This document shows, piece by piece, positions 10,171 to 19,636 of a DNA stretch of 64,000 bases (the stretch's first letter is position 1; each line of letters begins with the position of its first letter). This stretch comes from Burkholderiaceae bacterium (GTDB lineage Bacteria; Pseudomonadota; Gammaproteobacteria; Burkholderiales; Burkholderiaceae_C). A model generated the notes under the pieces. The model ran no database searches. It had not been told where the DNA came from and saw only the letters and a program-made list of their open reading frames with translations. The position numbers were made by a program, and so were the translations under genes. The stretch is from the NCBI GenBank assembly GCA_019745555.1, contig JAIESX010000012.1:1-64000 (forward strand). Direction: 5' to 3'.

Positions 10171-11055
10171 ATGACCACACCCTCCGCCCCCCACGCCAAG
10201 GCCGAGATCCTGGCCCAGGCCCTGCCCTATATCCGCAAGTTCCATGGCAAGACCATGGTGATCAAGTACGGCGGCAACGCCATGACCGACCCCACCCTGC
10301 AGGCCGCTTTTGCCGAGGACGTGGTGTTGCTCAAGCTGGTGGGTATCAACCCCGTGGTGGTGCATGGCGGCGGACCGCAGATCGAGACGGCGCTCAAGCG
10401 CTTGGGCAAGAAGGGCGAATTCATCCAGGGCATGCGCGTGACCGATGCCGAGACCATGGAAGTGGTCGAGTGGGTGCTGGCCGGCGAGGTGCAGCAGGAC
10501 ATCGTGGGCCTGATCAACCAGGCCGGTGGCAAGGCCGTGGGCCTGACCGGGCGCGACGGCGGCCTGATCCGGGCCAGGAAGCTGCGCATGCTGGACCAGC
10601 AGGACCCGAGCAAGGAGCACGACGTGGGCCAGGTGGGCGACATCGAGTCCATCGATCCCAGTGTGGTCAAGGCCCTGCAGGACGACCAGTTCATCCCCGT
10701 GGTCAGCCCCATCGGCTTTGGCGCCCACAACGAGAGTTACAACATCAACGCCGACGTGGTGGCCGCCAAGCTGGCCACCGTGCTGCAGGCCGAGAAGCTG
10801 CTGATGCTGACCAACATCCCGGGCGTGCTGGATAAGCAGGGCGCCTTGCTGCCCGAGCTGACCATGAAGCGCATCGACGAGCTGGTGGCCGACGGCACTA
10901 TCTCCGGCGGCATGCTGCCCAAGATCGCCGGTGCCCTGGACGCGGCCAAGAGCGGTGTCAACGCCGTGCACATCATCGACGGCCGCGTGCCCCATGCCAT
11001 GCTGCTCGAAATCCTGACCGACCAGGCCTACGGCACCATGATCCGCTCTCACTGA
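10171..11055 (+). CDS. argB: Acetylglutamate kinase
   Basis: [38 protein letters not shown]. Confidence 0.96.
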   Translation: MTTPSAPHAKAEILAQALPYIRKFHGKTMVIKYGGNAMTDPTLQAAFAEDVVLLKLVGINPVVVHGGGPQIETALKRLGKKGEFIQGMRVTDAETMEVVEWVLAGEVQQDIVGLINQAGGKAVGLTGRDGGLIRARKLRMLDQQDPSKEHDVGQVGDIESIDPSVVKALQDDQFIPVVSPIGFGAHNESYNINADVVAAKLATVLQAEKLLMLTNIPGVLDKQGALLPELTMKRIDELVADGTISGGMLPKIAGALDAAKSGVNAVHIIDGRVPHAMLLEILTDQAYGTMIRSH

Positions 11056-11181
11056 AGGGATGTGGCACGATCTCTGCGTCGTGCCCAGGCAGGCTTGCGC
11101 CTCCAAGCGGAGTGGGCGGCCACTGAGGACTAACCCCTAGCTGGCACTGTGCGAGAATCAAAAAAAGGATTTCCGAACACC

Positions 11182-11835
11182 ATGTCTGACGCCGACCTCA
11201 ACCCCGCCACCGAGTCGACCGAATCGGCCGCCCCCCCGGCCCGCAAGCGCCCCAAACCGGGCGAGCGCCGCATCCAGATCCTGCAGGCCCTGGCCAGCAT
11301 GCTGGAGCAGCCGGGGGCCGAGCGCATCACCACGGCCGCACTGGCTGCGAAGCTGGAGGTAAGTGAGGCCGCGCTTTATCGCCATTTCGCCAGCAAGGCC
11401 CAGATGTTCGAGGGCCTGATCGAGTTCATCGAGCAGGCCGTCTTCACCCTGGTCAACCAGATCGCCGAGCGCGAGGCGGGCGCCACCGATCCGGCCGCCG
11501 GCGCCCGCCATGCGGGCAAGGTGGTGACCATGCTGCTGCAGTTTGCCGAGAAGAACCCGGGCATGGTGCGCGTGATGGTCGGCGACGCCCTCGTCTACGA
11601 GAACGAGCGCCTGCAGCAGCGCATGAACCAGTTCTTCGACAAGATCGAAGCCACGCTCAAACAGTGTCTGCGCGAAGGCACAGCCGGATCGGCCACCCCC
11701 ACGGCCGACGCCCAGGTCCAGGCCTCGGTGCTCACGGCCTTTGTGGTCGGCCGCCTGCAGCGCTTCGCGCGCTCGGGCTTCCGCCGCGCGCCGACCGAGC
11801 ATCTGGACGCCAGCCTGGGCCAGATGCTGCGCTGA
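11182..11835 (+). CDS. slmA: Nucleoid occlusion factor SlmA (TetR-fold)
   Basis: RRIQILQALASMLEQPGAERITTAALAAKLEVSEAALYRHFASKAQMFEGLIEFIEQAVF. Confidence 0.9.
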   Translation: MSDADLNPATESTESAAPPARKRPKPGERRIQILQALASMLEQPGAERITTAALAAKLEVSEAALYRHFASKAQMFEGLIEFIEQAVFTLVNQIAEREAGATDPAAGARHAGKVVTMLLQFAEKNPGMVRVMVGDALVYENERLQQRMNQFFDKIEATLKQCLREGTAGSATPTADAQVQASVLTAFVVGRLQRFARSGFRRAPTEHLDASLGQMLR

Positions 11836-11845
11836 AGCGCTGCCC

Positions 11846-11870
11846 GCGGCGGCAAGCCCGCCGCCTTTCT
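11846..11870 (+). terminator. Putative intrinsic terminator after slmA
   Basis: gcggcgg-caagc-ccgccgc stem followed by ctttctct. Confidence 0.5.
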
Positions 11871-11891
11871 CTTGCTGATTGAGGAGACCGC

Positions 11892-12743
11892 ATGAAACTC
11901 GTGCGCTATGGCAAACCGGGCAGGGAAAAGCCGGGCCTGATCGATGCCGCCGGCCGGCTGCGAGACCTCAGTGCCGTGCTGCCCGACATCGGCCCGGCCC
12001 AGCTGTCCGATGCCGTGTTGGGCAAGCTACTCAAACTTAAGACCGACAGGCTGCCCCTTGTGCGTGGCAGGCCCCGCATGGGCTGCCCGGTGGCCGGCAT
12101 CGGCAAGTTCATCGCCATCGGCCTGAACTACAGCGACCATGCCAGGGAAGCCGGCATGCCCATCCCCAGCGAGCCCATCGTATTCACCAAGGCCATCAGC
12201 TGCATCCAGGGGCCGGACGACGACGTGATGCTGCCCAAGGGCTCGGTCAAGGGCGACTGGGAGGTGGAACTGGGCGTGGTCATCGGGAAGATGGCGCGCC
12301 ATGTCACGCAGAAGGCGGCGCTCGACCATGTGGCGGGCTATGTGCTGTCCAACGACGTCAGCGAGCGCGAATTCCAGCTCGAGCGCGGCGGCCAGTGGGA
12401 CAAGGGCAAGGGCTGCGACACCTTCGGCCCGCTGGGGCCCTGGCTGGTCACGAAGGAAGAAATCCCCAACCCCCAGAAGCTGGCCATGTGGCTGGACGTG
12501 AATGGCCAGCGTATGCAGACCGGCAATACCAAGACCATGATCTTCAGCGTGGCCAAGATCGTCAGCCACCTGAGCGAGTACATGACCCTGATGCCGGGCG
12601 ACGTCATCATCACCGGCACCCCGCCCGGGGTGGGGCTGGGCATGAAGCCCCAGCGTTTCCTGAAGGCCGGCGACGTCATGACCCTGGGTATCGAGGGTCT
12701 GGGCACCCAGACCCAGCGGGTCGTGCCTTTCCGCAAGCCTTGA
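11892..12743 (+). CDS. Fumarylacetoacetate hydrolase family protein
   Basis: GLNYSDHAREAGMPIPSEPIVFTK, WEVELGVVIGK, VSEREFQ, TGTPPGVGLGMKP. Confidence 0.92.
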   Translation: MKLVRYGKPGREKPGLIDAAGRLRDLSAVLPDIGPAQLSDAVLGKLLKLKTDRLPLVRGRPRMGCPVAGIGKFIAIGLNYSDHAREAGMPIPSEPIVFTKAISCIQGPDDDVMLPKGSVKGDWEVELGVVIGKMARHVTQKAALDHVAGYVLSNDVSEREFQLERGGQWDKGKGCDTFGPLGPWLVTKEEIPNPQKLAMWLDVNGQRMQTGNTKTMIFSVAKIVSHLSEYMTLMPGDVIITGTPPGVGLGMKPQRFLKAGDVMTLGIEGLGTQTQRVVPFRKP

Positions 12744-12776
12744 CCTGGTCTTCCGGGCCGCGGGATAGTCCCCATG

Positions 12777-12806
12777 ACGCCGGCCGCGGGCCGGCGTATT
12801 CTTTTT
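12777..12806 (+). terminator. Intrinsic terminator
   Basis: acgccggcc-gcg-ggccggcgt 9-bp perfect stem followed by attcttttt. Confidence 0.8.
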
Positions 12807-12818
12807 GGGACGTCTGGG

Positions 12819-12861
12819 TTGACGGCCGGGAATTTTGGTGCAAAATAGCACGACCGTTCGT
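12819..12861 (+). promoter_or_regulatory. Candidate promoter and operator for the TetR gene
   Basis: ttgacg (12819-12824), caaaat at 16-nt spacing (12841-12846), near-palindrome acgaccgttcgt at 12850-12861. Confidence 0.45.
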
Positions 12862-12875
12862 TTTATTTCCTGCCC

Positions 12876-13631
12876 ATGCCCGTCGTCCCCCTGTCTCCCA
12901 AGACCCCGCGCTCCGGCGCGCGCGCTGCGGCGCGCGATGGGCGTGCCCTGCACAAGGGCCAGCAGACCAAGCTCGCCATCATCGATGCCGCCTTGGGCCT
13001 GGCGGCCCAGATCGGCCTCGAAGGTCTGAGCATCGGTGTGCTGGCCGAAGTCACGGGCATGAGCAAGTCCGGCGTCTTCGCCCACTTCGGTTCGCGCGAG
13101 GAGCTGCAGATCTCGGTGGTCCGCGAGTACTTCGCCCGCTTCGAGCAGGAGATCTTCTATCCGGCGCTTGAGCAGCCGCGAGGCTTGCCACGCCTGAAGG
13201 CCCTGTTCTCCAACTGGATGAAGCTCGTGACCGTGGAAATCCAGTCCGGCTGCATCTTCATCAGCGGCGCCGTGGATTTTGACGATCGCCCGGGGCCCGT
13301 GCGCGACGCGCTGGCCAGCTCGGTCAAGATCTGGCTCGCCGCGGTGCAACGCGCCGTGGTGCAGGCCAAGGAGGAGGGGCATCTGGCCGCCGATGCCGAC
13401 GAAAGCCAGATCGGTTTCGAGATCCACGGTCTGATCCTGGCCGTGCACTACGAAGCCCGTTTCCTCAAGGCCCCCGGATCGATCGCGCGTGCCAACAAGG
13501 CTTTCGAACAGATCCTGGCGCGCTATGGCGCCGACGGCAAGGCCGTCAAGACCGTGACATCCAAGGCTGCCAACGTCAAGGCCGCCCGCAAATCCGCATC
13601 CAAAACCCTCACCACATCCAAACAGGAGTAA
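12876..13631 (+). CDS. TetR/AcrR family transcriptional regulator
   Basis: TKLAIIDAALGLAAQIGLEGLSIGVLAEVTGMSKSGVFAHFGSREELQ HTH; Lys/Ala-rich C-terminal tail. Confidence 0.9.
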   Translation: MPVVPLSPKTPRSGARAAARDGRALHKGQQTKLAIIDAALGLAAQIGLEGLSIGVLAEVTGMSKSGVFAHFGSREELQISVVREYFARFEQEIFYPALEQPRGLPRLKALFSNWMKLVTVEIQSGCIFISGAVDFDDRPGPVRDALASSVKIWLAAVQRAVVQAKEEGHLAADADESQIGFEIHGLILAVHYEARFLKAPGSIARANKAFEQILARYGADGKAVKTVTSKAANVKAARKSASKTLTTSKQE

Positions 13632-13634
13632 GCC

Positions 13635-15431
13635 ATGCCCAGCTACAACCCGCCCCTGCGCGACATGCAGTTCGTGATGCACGAAGTGCTCAAGGTCAGC
13701 GACGCGCTCAAGGAGATTCCGCGCCACGCCGACACCGATGCCGACACTATCAATGCGGTGCTGGAAGAAGGCGGCAAGTTTGCGGCCGAGGTGATCTTTC
13801 CGCTCAACATCAGCGGCGATGCCGAGGGCTGCAAGCTCGACAAGACCACGCACGAGGTGACCGCGCCCAAGGGTTTCAAGGAAGCCTACGCGCAGTACAT
13901 CGAAGGCGGCTGGGCGGCGCTCTCCTGCGATCCCGAATACGGCGGCCAGGGCCTGCCCTTCGTGATCAACCAGTGCTTCTACGAGATGATGAACTCGGCC
14001 AACCAGGCCTGGACCATGTACCCCGGCCTGTCGCACGGCGCCTACGAGTGCCTGCATGCCCACGGCACCGATGAGCAGAAGAAGCTCTTCCTGCCCAAGC
14101 TGGTCAGCGGCGAATGGACCGGCACCATGTGCCTGACCGAACCCCATTGCGGCACCGATCTGGGCATGCTGCGCACCAAGGCCGAGCCCCAGGCCGATGG
14201 CAGCTACAAGATCAACGGTGCCAAGATCTTCATCAGTGCCGGTGAACACGACCTGGCCGAGAACATCGTGCATCTGGTGCTGGCCCGCCTGCCCGACGCA
14301 CCCAAGGGCAGCAAGGGTATCAGCCTCTTCCTAGTACCCAAGTACAAGGTCAAGGCCGACGGCTCGCTGGGCGAGCGCAACGGTATCTACTGCGGCGGCC
14401 TCGAGCACAAGATGGGCATCCACGGCAATGCCACGGCCCAGATGATCCTGGACAACGCCGTCGGTACGCTGGTGGGCCAGCCCAACAAGGGCCTGCAGGC
14501 CATGTTCGTGATGATGAACGCCGCGCGCCTGGGCGTGGGTAACCAGTCCCTGGGCCTGACCGAGGTGGCCTACCAGAATGCCCTGGCCTACGCCAAGGAC
14601 CGCATCCAGATGCGCAGCCTGTCGGGCACCAAGGCCAAGGACAAGGAAGCCGATCCCATCATCGTGCACCCGGACGTGCGCAAGATGCTGCTGACCGCCA
14701 AGGCCTACGCCGAAGGGGGCCGGGCCCTGGCCTGCTACTGCGCGCTGCTGCTGGACCAGCACCTCTATCACCCGGACGAGAAGGTGCGCAAGGACAGCGA
14801 CGAGATGCTGGCCCTGCTGACCCCCATCATCAAGGCCTTCCTGACCGACAACGGCTTCGAAGCCACGGTGATGTGCCAGCAGGTCTTCGGTGGCCACGGC
14901 TACATCAAGGAGTGGGGCATGGAGCAGTTCGTGCGCGATGCCCGCATCAACATGATCTACGAAGGCACGAACACCGTGCAGTCGCTGGACCTGCTGGGCC
15001 GCAAGATCCTCGGCAACAACGGCGCCACGCTCAAGAAGTTCGGCAAGCTGGTCGGCCAGCTGGTGGAGGAGGAGGGCGTGAACGAGAAGATGGCCGAGTT
15101 CATCAATCCGCTGGCCGTCCTGGGCGACCAGATGACCAAGTTCACCATGGAAATCGGTTTCAAGGGCCTGCAGAACCCGGACGAAGTGGGCGCCGCCGCC
15201 GTGGACTACCTGCGTGTGGCCGGCCATCTGGTGTTCGGCTACTTCTTCGCCCGCATGGCTTCCGTGGCGCTGAAGGAAATTGCCGCCGGCAACACCGATC
15301 CTTTCTACCAGGCCAAGCTGCAGACCGCGCGCTTCTACTTCGCCAAGCTCTTCCCCGAGACCGCGACGCTGATGCGCACGGCCCGCGCCGGCTCCAAGGT
15401 CCTGATGGACACCGACCTCGCCCTGGCCTGA
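13635..15431 (+). CDS. Acyl-CoA dehydrogenase (about 600-aa type)
   Basis: MCLTEPHCGTDLGMLRTKA, QVFGGHGYIKEWGMEQFVRDARINMIYEGTNTVQ. Confidence 0.94.
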   Translation: MPSYNPPLRDMQFVMHEVLKVSDALKEIPRHADTDADTINAVLEEGGKFAAEVIFPLNISGDAEGCKLDKTTHEVTAPKGFKEAYAQYIEGGWAALSCDPEYGGQGLPFVINQCFYEMMNSANQAWTMYPGLSHGAYECLHAHGTDEQKKLFLPKLVSGEWTGTMCLTEPHCGTDLGMLRTKAEPQADGSYKINGAKIFISAGEHDLAENIVHLVLARLPDAPKGSKGISLFLVPKYKVKADGSLGERNGIYCGGLEHKMGIHGNATAQMILDNAVGTLVGQPNKGLQAMFVMMNAARLGVGNQSLGLTEVAYQNALAYAKDRIQMRSLSGTKAKDKEADPIIVHPDVRKMLLTAKAYAEGGRALACYCALLLDQHLYHPDEKVRKDSDEMLALLTPIIKAFLTDNGFEATVMCQQVFGGHGYIKEWGMEQFVRDARINMIYEGTNTVQSLDLLGRKILGNNGATLKKFGKLVGQLVEEEGVNEKMAEFINPLAVLGDQMTKFTMEIGFKGLQNPDEVGAAAVDYLRVAGHLVFGYFFARMASVALKEIAAGNTDPFYQAKLQTARFYFAKLFPETATLMRTARAGSKVLMDTDLALA

Positions 15432-15467
15432 TCACGACAGCCCCACATGTTTCCGGTGAACCTCATG

Positions 15468-15902
15468 AAATCCGGTCTGATCGCCACCGGCTTCGCGCTG
15501 GTGGCGCTGGGCGTCCAGGCCCAGCCCACGCCCGCGGGCCTGTGGAAGACCATCGACGACGCGAGCCATAAAGAGAAATCCCTGGTCCGCATCCGTGAAG
15601 TCAACGGCGTGTACTCCGGCACGATCGAGAAGTTTCTCGATCCCGAGACCAAACCCGATGCGGTCTGTGACAAGTGCACGGACGAGCGCAAGGGGCAGCC
15701 CGTGCTGGGCATGACCATCCTGCGCGGCCTGCAGCAAAGCCCGGATAACCCGGGTGTCTGGGAGGGCGGCAACGTGCTCGACCCGAACAACGGCAAGGTC
15801 TACCGCGCGCGCCTCAAGCCTGTCGACGGCGGCAGGAAACTGGAAATGCGGGGCTATATCGGCCCCTTCTACCGCACCCAGGTCTGGGTCCGGGTGGAAT
15901 AG
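15468..15902 (+). CDS. DUF2147 family secreted protein
   Basis: Signal peptide MKSGLIATGFALVALGVQAQ; GLWKTIDDASHKEKSLVRI, DCTDERKGQPVLGM-type DUF2147 pattern, AKPVDGGRKLEMRGYIG. Confidence 0.78.
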   Translation, partial: KSGLIATGFALVALGVQAQPTPAGLWKTIDDASHKEKSLVRIREVNGVYSGTIEKFLDPETKPDAVCDKCTDERKGQPVLGMTILRGLQQSPDNPGVWEGGNVLDPNNGKVYRARLKPVDGGRKLEMRGYIGPFYRTQVWVRVE

Positions 15903-15920
15903 ATCTCAAGGAAATAAACC

Positions 15921-18341
15921 ATGTCACGATTCCAAGTCCGCAAAGTCGCCGTGCTCGGCGCCGGCGTGATGGGCGCGCAGATTGCCGCCCACCTGGTCAA
16001 CGTCAAGGTGCCGGTCGTGCTGTTCGACCTGCCGGCCAAGGAAGGCCCGAAGAACGGCATCGTCACCAAGGCGATCGACAACCTCAAGAAGCTCAAGCCC
16101 TCGCCGCTGGGCGTGGCTGACGACGCCGGGCTGATCCAGGCCGCCAACTACGAAGAGAACCTCGCGCTGCTGGGCGAGTGCGACCTCATCATCGAGGCCA
16201 TCGCCGAGCGCATGGACTGGAAGCTCGATCTCTACAAGAAGATCGCGCCCCATGTCGCCTCGCACGCCATCGTTGCCTCCAACACCTCGGGCCTGTCCAT
16301 CACCAAGCTGTCCGAGGCGCTGCCGCAGGAAATCAAGCCGCGCTTCTGCGGCATCCACTTCTTCAACCCACCGCGCTACATGTACCTGGTGGAGCTGATC
16401 GCCACGCCGACCACGCAGCCGGCGATCCTCGATCAGCTCGAAACCTTCGTCACCAGCGGTCTGGGCAAGGGTGTGGTGCGCGCCAAGGACACGCCCAACT
16501 TCATCGCCAACCGCGTCGGCATCGCCGGCATGCTGGCCACGATGAAGGAGGTCGAGAACTTCGGTCTGAGCTACGACGTGGTCGACGACCTCACCGGCAA
16601 AAAGCTCGGCCGCGCGAGCTCGGGCACCTTCCGCACTGCCGACGTGGTGGGTCTGGATACCATGGCCCACGTCATCAAGACCCTGCAGGACAACCTGGAC
16701 GAGAAGAGCGACCCCTTCTACGCCAGCTTCGGCACGCCGGCCGTCCTCAAGACCCTGATCGAGATGGGCAACCTGGGCCAGAAGAGCAAGGCTGGTTTCT
16801 ACAAGAAGGTCGGCCGCGACATCCTGCGCTTCGACCTCGAGGCCAAGGACTACGTGCCCGGTGGCCAGAAGTCCGATGCGGTCTACGAGCGCATGCTCAA
16901 GAAGCCGGCCGGTGAACGCCTGAAACTGCTGCGCAACGCCGAAGGCGCGCAAGGCCGCTTCCTCTGGGCCATCCTGCGCAACAGCTTCCACTACGCGGCC
17001 GTGCACCTGGCCACCATTGCCGATACCGCGGCCGACGTGGACCTGGCCATGCGCTGGGGCTTCGGCATGAAGCAGGGCCCCTTCGAGCTCTGGCAGGAAG
17101 CTGGCTGGCTGGAAGTGGCGAAGATGATCCAGGAGGACATCGATGCCGGCAAGGCGCTCTCCAAGGCGCCGCTGCCCAAGTGGGTGTTCGAGGGCCCCGT
17201 GGCCCGGGCCGGCGGCGTGCACACGCCCGAAGGCTCCTTCAACCCGACGACCGGCAAGTTCCAGCCGCGCAGCAATCTGCCGGTCTATGGCATCCAGTAC
17301 TTCCGTGAAAGCCTGCGTGGCGACGGCTCGGCCAACTACAAGACAGCTGGCAAGACCCTGCACGAGGACGAGGCCATTCGCATCTGGACGCTGGACGAGA
17401 ACCGCGAGGCCGTCACGGGCAGCGTGCTGATCGCCAGCATCAAGAGCAAGATGCACGCGATCGGCCCCGGCGTGGTCGAGGGCCTGGTGCGTGCGGTCGA
17501 GCTGGCCGAGGCCGATTACCAGGGCCTGGTGATCTGGTCCGGTGACGAGCCCTTCAGCGTCGGTGCCGACCTGCAGGCCACCCTGCCGGCCTTCATGGTC
17601 GCAGGCGTGGGCGCCATCGAAGGGGCCGAGCACGAGATGCAGCAGATGATGTTGCGCCTGCGCTATGCCGGCGTGCCCGTGGTGGCTGCCGTGCGCGGCA
17701 TGGCCCTGGGCGGCGGCTGCGAGCTGGCCGTCCACGCCGCACGCCGCGTGGTGGCGATGGAAAGCTATATCGGCCTGGTCGAGGTTGGCGTGGGCCTGGT
17801 GCCCGGCGCCGGCGGCCTGACCTATATCGCGCGCCGCGCCGCCGAGAACATGGCCACCTCCACCGGCAAGGACATCCTGCCCTTCCTGACCGAAGGCTTC
17901 ACCGCCGCGGCCATGGCCAAGGTGGGCACCAGCGCGCTGGAATCGCGCAAGCTCGGCTACCTGCTGGACAGCGACATCATCGTCCCCAACAAGGACGAGC
18001 TGCTTTACGTGGCGCTCAACGAGGCCCGTGCCATGTACCAGGGCGGCTGGCGCGCCCCGCTGCGCCGTCCCTTCCCGGTGGCGGGCCGCAACGGCTTGGC
18101 CACCATCAAGGCGCAGCTGGTGAATATGCGCGACGGCGGCTTCATCAGTGCGCACGACTTCCACATCGCCACCCTGATCGCCGAGGTGGTCTGCGGTGGT
18201 GACGTCGACGCCGGCTCCCTGGTGACCGAGGAATACCTGATGGCCCTGGAGCGCAAGGCCTTCTGCTCGCTCATCGTCAACCCCAAGACGCAGGAACGGA
18301 TCATGGGCATGCTCAACACCGGCAAACCCGTTCGCAACTGA
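15921..18341 (+). CDS. Bifunctional 3-hydroxyacyl-CoA dehydrogenase / enoyl-CoA hydratase (dehydrogenase N-terminal, FadN-like order)
   Basis: KVAVLGAGVMGAQIAAHL N-terminus; HFFNPPRYM; C-terminal crotonase AAVRGMALGGGCELAVHAARRV. Confidence 0.94.
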   Translation: MSRFQVRKVAVLGAGVMGAQIAAHLVNVKVPVVLFDLPAKEGPKNGIVTKAIDNLKKLKPSPLGVADDAGLIQAANYEENLALLGECDLIIEAIAERMDWKLDLYKKIAPHVASHAIVASNTSGLSITKLSEALPQEIKPRFCGIHFFNPPRYMYLVELIATPTTQPAILDQLETFVTSGLGKGVVRAKDTPNFIANRVGIAGMLATMKEVENFGLSYDVVDDLTGKKLGRASSGTFRTADVVGLDTMAHVIKTLQDNLDEKSDPFYASFGTPAVLKTLIEMGNLGQKSKAGFYKKVGRDILRFDLEAKDYVPGGQKSDAVYERMLKKPAGERLKLLRNAEGAQGRFLWAILRNSFHYAAVHLATIADTAADVDLAMRWGFGMKQGPFELWQEAGWLEVAKMIQEDIDAGKALSKAPLPKWVFEGPVARAGGVHTPEGSFNPTTGKFQPRSNLPVYGIQYFRESLRGDGSANYKTAGKTLHEDEAIRIWTLDENREAVTGSVLIASIKSKMHAIGPGVVEGLVRAVELAEADYQGLVIWSGDEPFSVGADLQATLPAFMVAGVGAIEGAEHEMQQMMLRLRYAGVPVVAAVRGMALGGGCELAVHAARRVVAMESYIGLVEVGVGLVPGAGGLTYIARRAAENMATSTGKDILPFLTEGFTAAAMAKVGTSALESRKLGYLLDSDIIVPNKDELLYVALNEARAMYQGGWRAPLRRPFPVAGRNGLATIKAQLVNMRDGGFISAHDFHIATLIAEVVCGGDVDAGSLVTEEYLMALERKAFCSLIVNPKTQERIMGMLNTGKPVRN

Positions 18342-18364
18342 TCGGCCGCAGCAAAGGAATCATC

Positions 18365-19558
18365 ATGAAACAAGTTCAAGACGCCTACATCGTTGCCGCC
18401 ACGCGCACGCCCATCGGCCGCTCGGGCCGCGGCTTCTTCCGTAACACCCGCCCCGACGACCTGCTGGTGGCCGCCATCAAGAGCGCCATGACCCAGGTGC
18501 CCACGCTGGACCCCAAGGCGATCGAAGACGCCATCATCGGCTGCTCCTTCCCCGAGGCCGAGCAGGGCATGAACATGGCGCGTATCGCCGTGGGCCTGGC
18601 CTTCAACCATCCCGTGGGTGGCGTCACCGTCAACCGCTTCTGCGCCTCGGGCGTGACCGCCATCCAGATGGCGGCCGACCGCATCCGCGTGGGGGAAGCC
18701 GATGTGCTGATCGCCGGCGGCGCCGAGTCCATGAGCCTGGTGCCCATGGGCGGCGTCAAGCCCTCCTTCAATCCCGAGGTCTTCATGCGCGACGAGAACG
18801 TCGGCATCGCCTACGGTATGGGCCTGACGGCCGAGAAGGTAGCCCAGCAGTGGAAGGTCACGCGCGAGATGCAGGACGCGTTCGCGCTGGAATCGCACAT
18901 GCGCGCCGTCAAGGCGCAGAAGGCCGGCGAGTTCACGGACGAGATCACGCCCATCGAGGTCACGGAGCGCATGCCCGATCTGGCCAGCGGCGAGGTCCTC
19001 ACGAAGAAGCGCACCGTCAACCTGGACGAAGGCGCGCGCCCCGACACCACGCTCGAGGCCCTGGCCAAGCTCAAACCCGTGTTCGCAGCTCGCGGCAGCG
19101 TGACCGCCGGCAACAGCTCGCAGACCAGTGATGGCGCGGGCGCGCTGATCCTGGCCAGCGAGAAGGCGGTCAAGCAGTTCGGTCTCAAGCCGCTGGCGCG
19201 TTTCGTCAGCTTCGCCGCCCGCGGCGTGCCGCCCGAGATCATGGGCATCGGCCCGATCGAGGCCATTCCGGCTGCGCTGCGTTACGCCGGCCTCAAGCAC
19301 GAGGACATCGGCTGGTTCGAGCTCAACGAAGCCTTCGCGGCCCAGTCGCTGGCCGTGATCAACAGCCTGGGCCTGGATCCGGCCAAGGTCAACCCCATGG
19401 GCGGCGCCATCGCCCTGGGCCACCCGCTGGGTGCCACCGGCGCCATCCGCGCAGCCACGGTCGTGCATGCCCTGCATCGCCACAACCTGAAGTACGGCAT
19501 GGTGACCATGTGCGTTGGGACGGGTCAGGGCGCTGCCGGCATTTTCGAGCGCGTTTAA
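18365..19558 (+). CDS. Acetyl-CoA C-acyltransferase (thiolase)
   Basis: DAYIVAATRTPIGRSGRGFF, NRFCASGVTAIQMAA, NPMGGAIALGHPLGATGA, CVGTGQGAAGIFE. Confidence 0.96.
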   Translation: MKQVQDAYIVAATRTPIGRSGRGFFRNTRPDDLLVAAIKSAMTQVPTLDPKAIEDAIIGCSFPEAEQGMNMARIAVGLAFNHPVGGVTVNRFCASGVTAIQMAADRIRVGEADVLIAGGAESMSLVPMGGVKPSFNPEVFMRDENVGIAYGMGLTAEKVAQQWKVTREMQDAFALESHMRAVKAQKAGEFTDEITPIEVTERMPDLASGEVLTKKRTVNLDEGARPDTTLEALAKLKPVFAARGSVTAGNSSQTSDGAGALILASEKAVKQFGLKPLARFVSFAARGVPPEIMGIGPIEAIPAALRYAGLKHEDIGWFELNEAFAAQSLAVINSLGLDPAKVNPMGGAIALGHPLGATGAIRAATVVHALHRHNLKYGMVTMCVGTGQGAAGIFERV

Positions 19559-19636
19559 TGCTGAAGGGCGGGCGCCGAGTGCGTCCGCCCGCCACGACCC
19601 GGCATCAAGATCGGGCGTGCACACGAGGGGAACACC

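Noticed and set aside
12027-14273. 748-aa minus-strand ORF
   Set aside because: Antisense to FAH, TetR and acyl-CoA dehydrogenase genes; compositional artefact.
15924-18164. 746-aa minus-strand ORF
   Set aside because: Antisense shadow of the bifunctional HCDH/ECH gene.
19567-19593. ggcgggc...gcccgcc stem between thiolase and hydrolase genes
   Set aside because: No T-tract and a 13-nt loop; GC-rich pairs arise by chance, so not called as a terminator.
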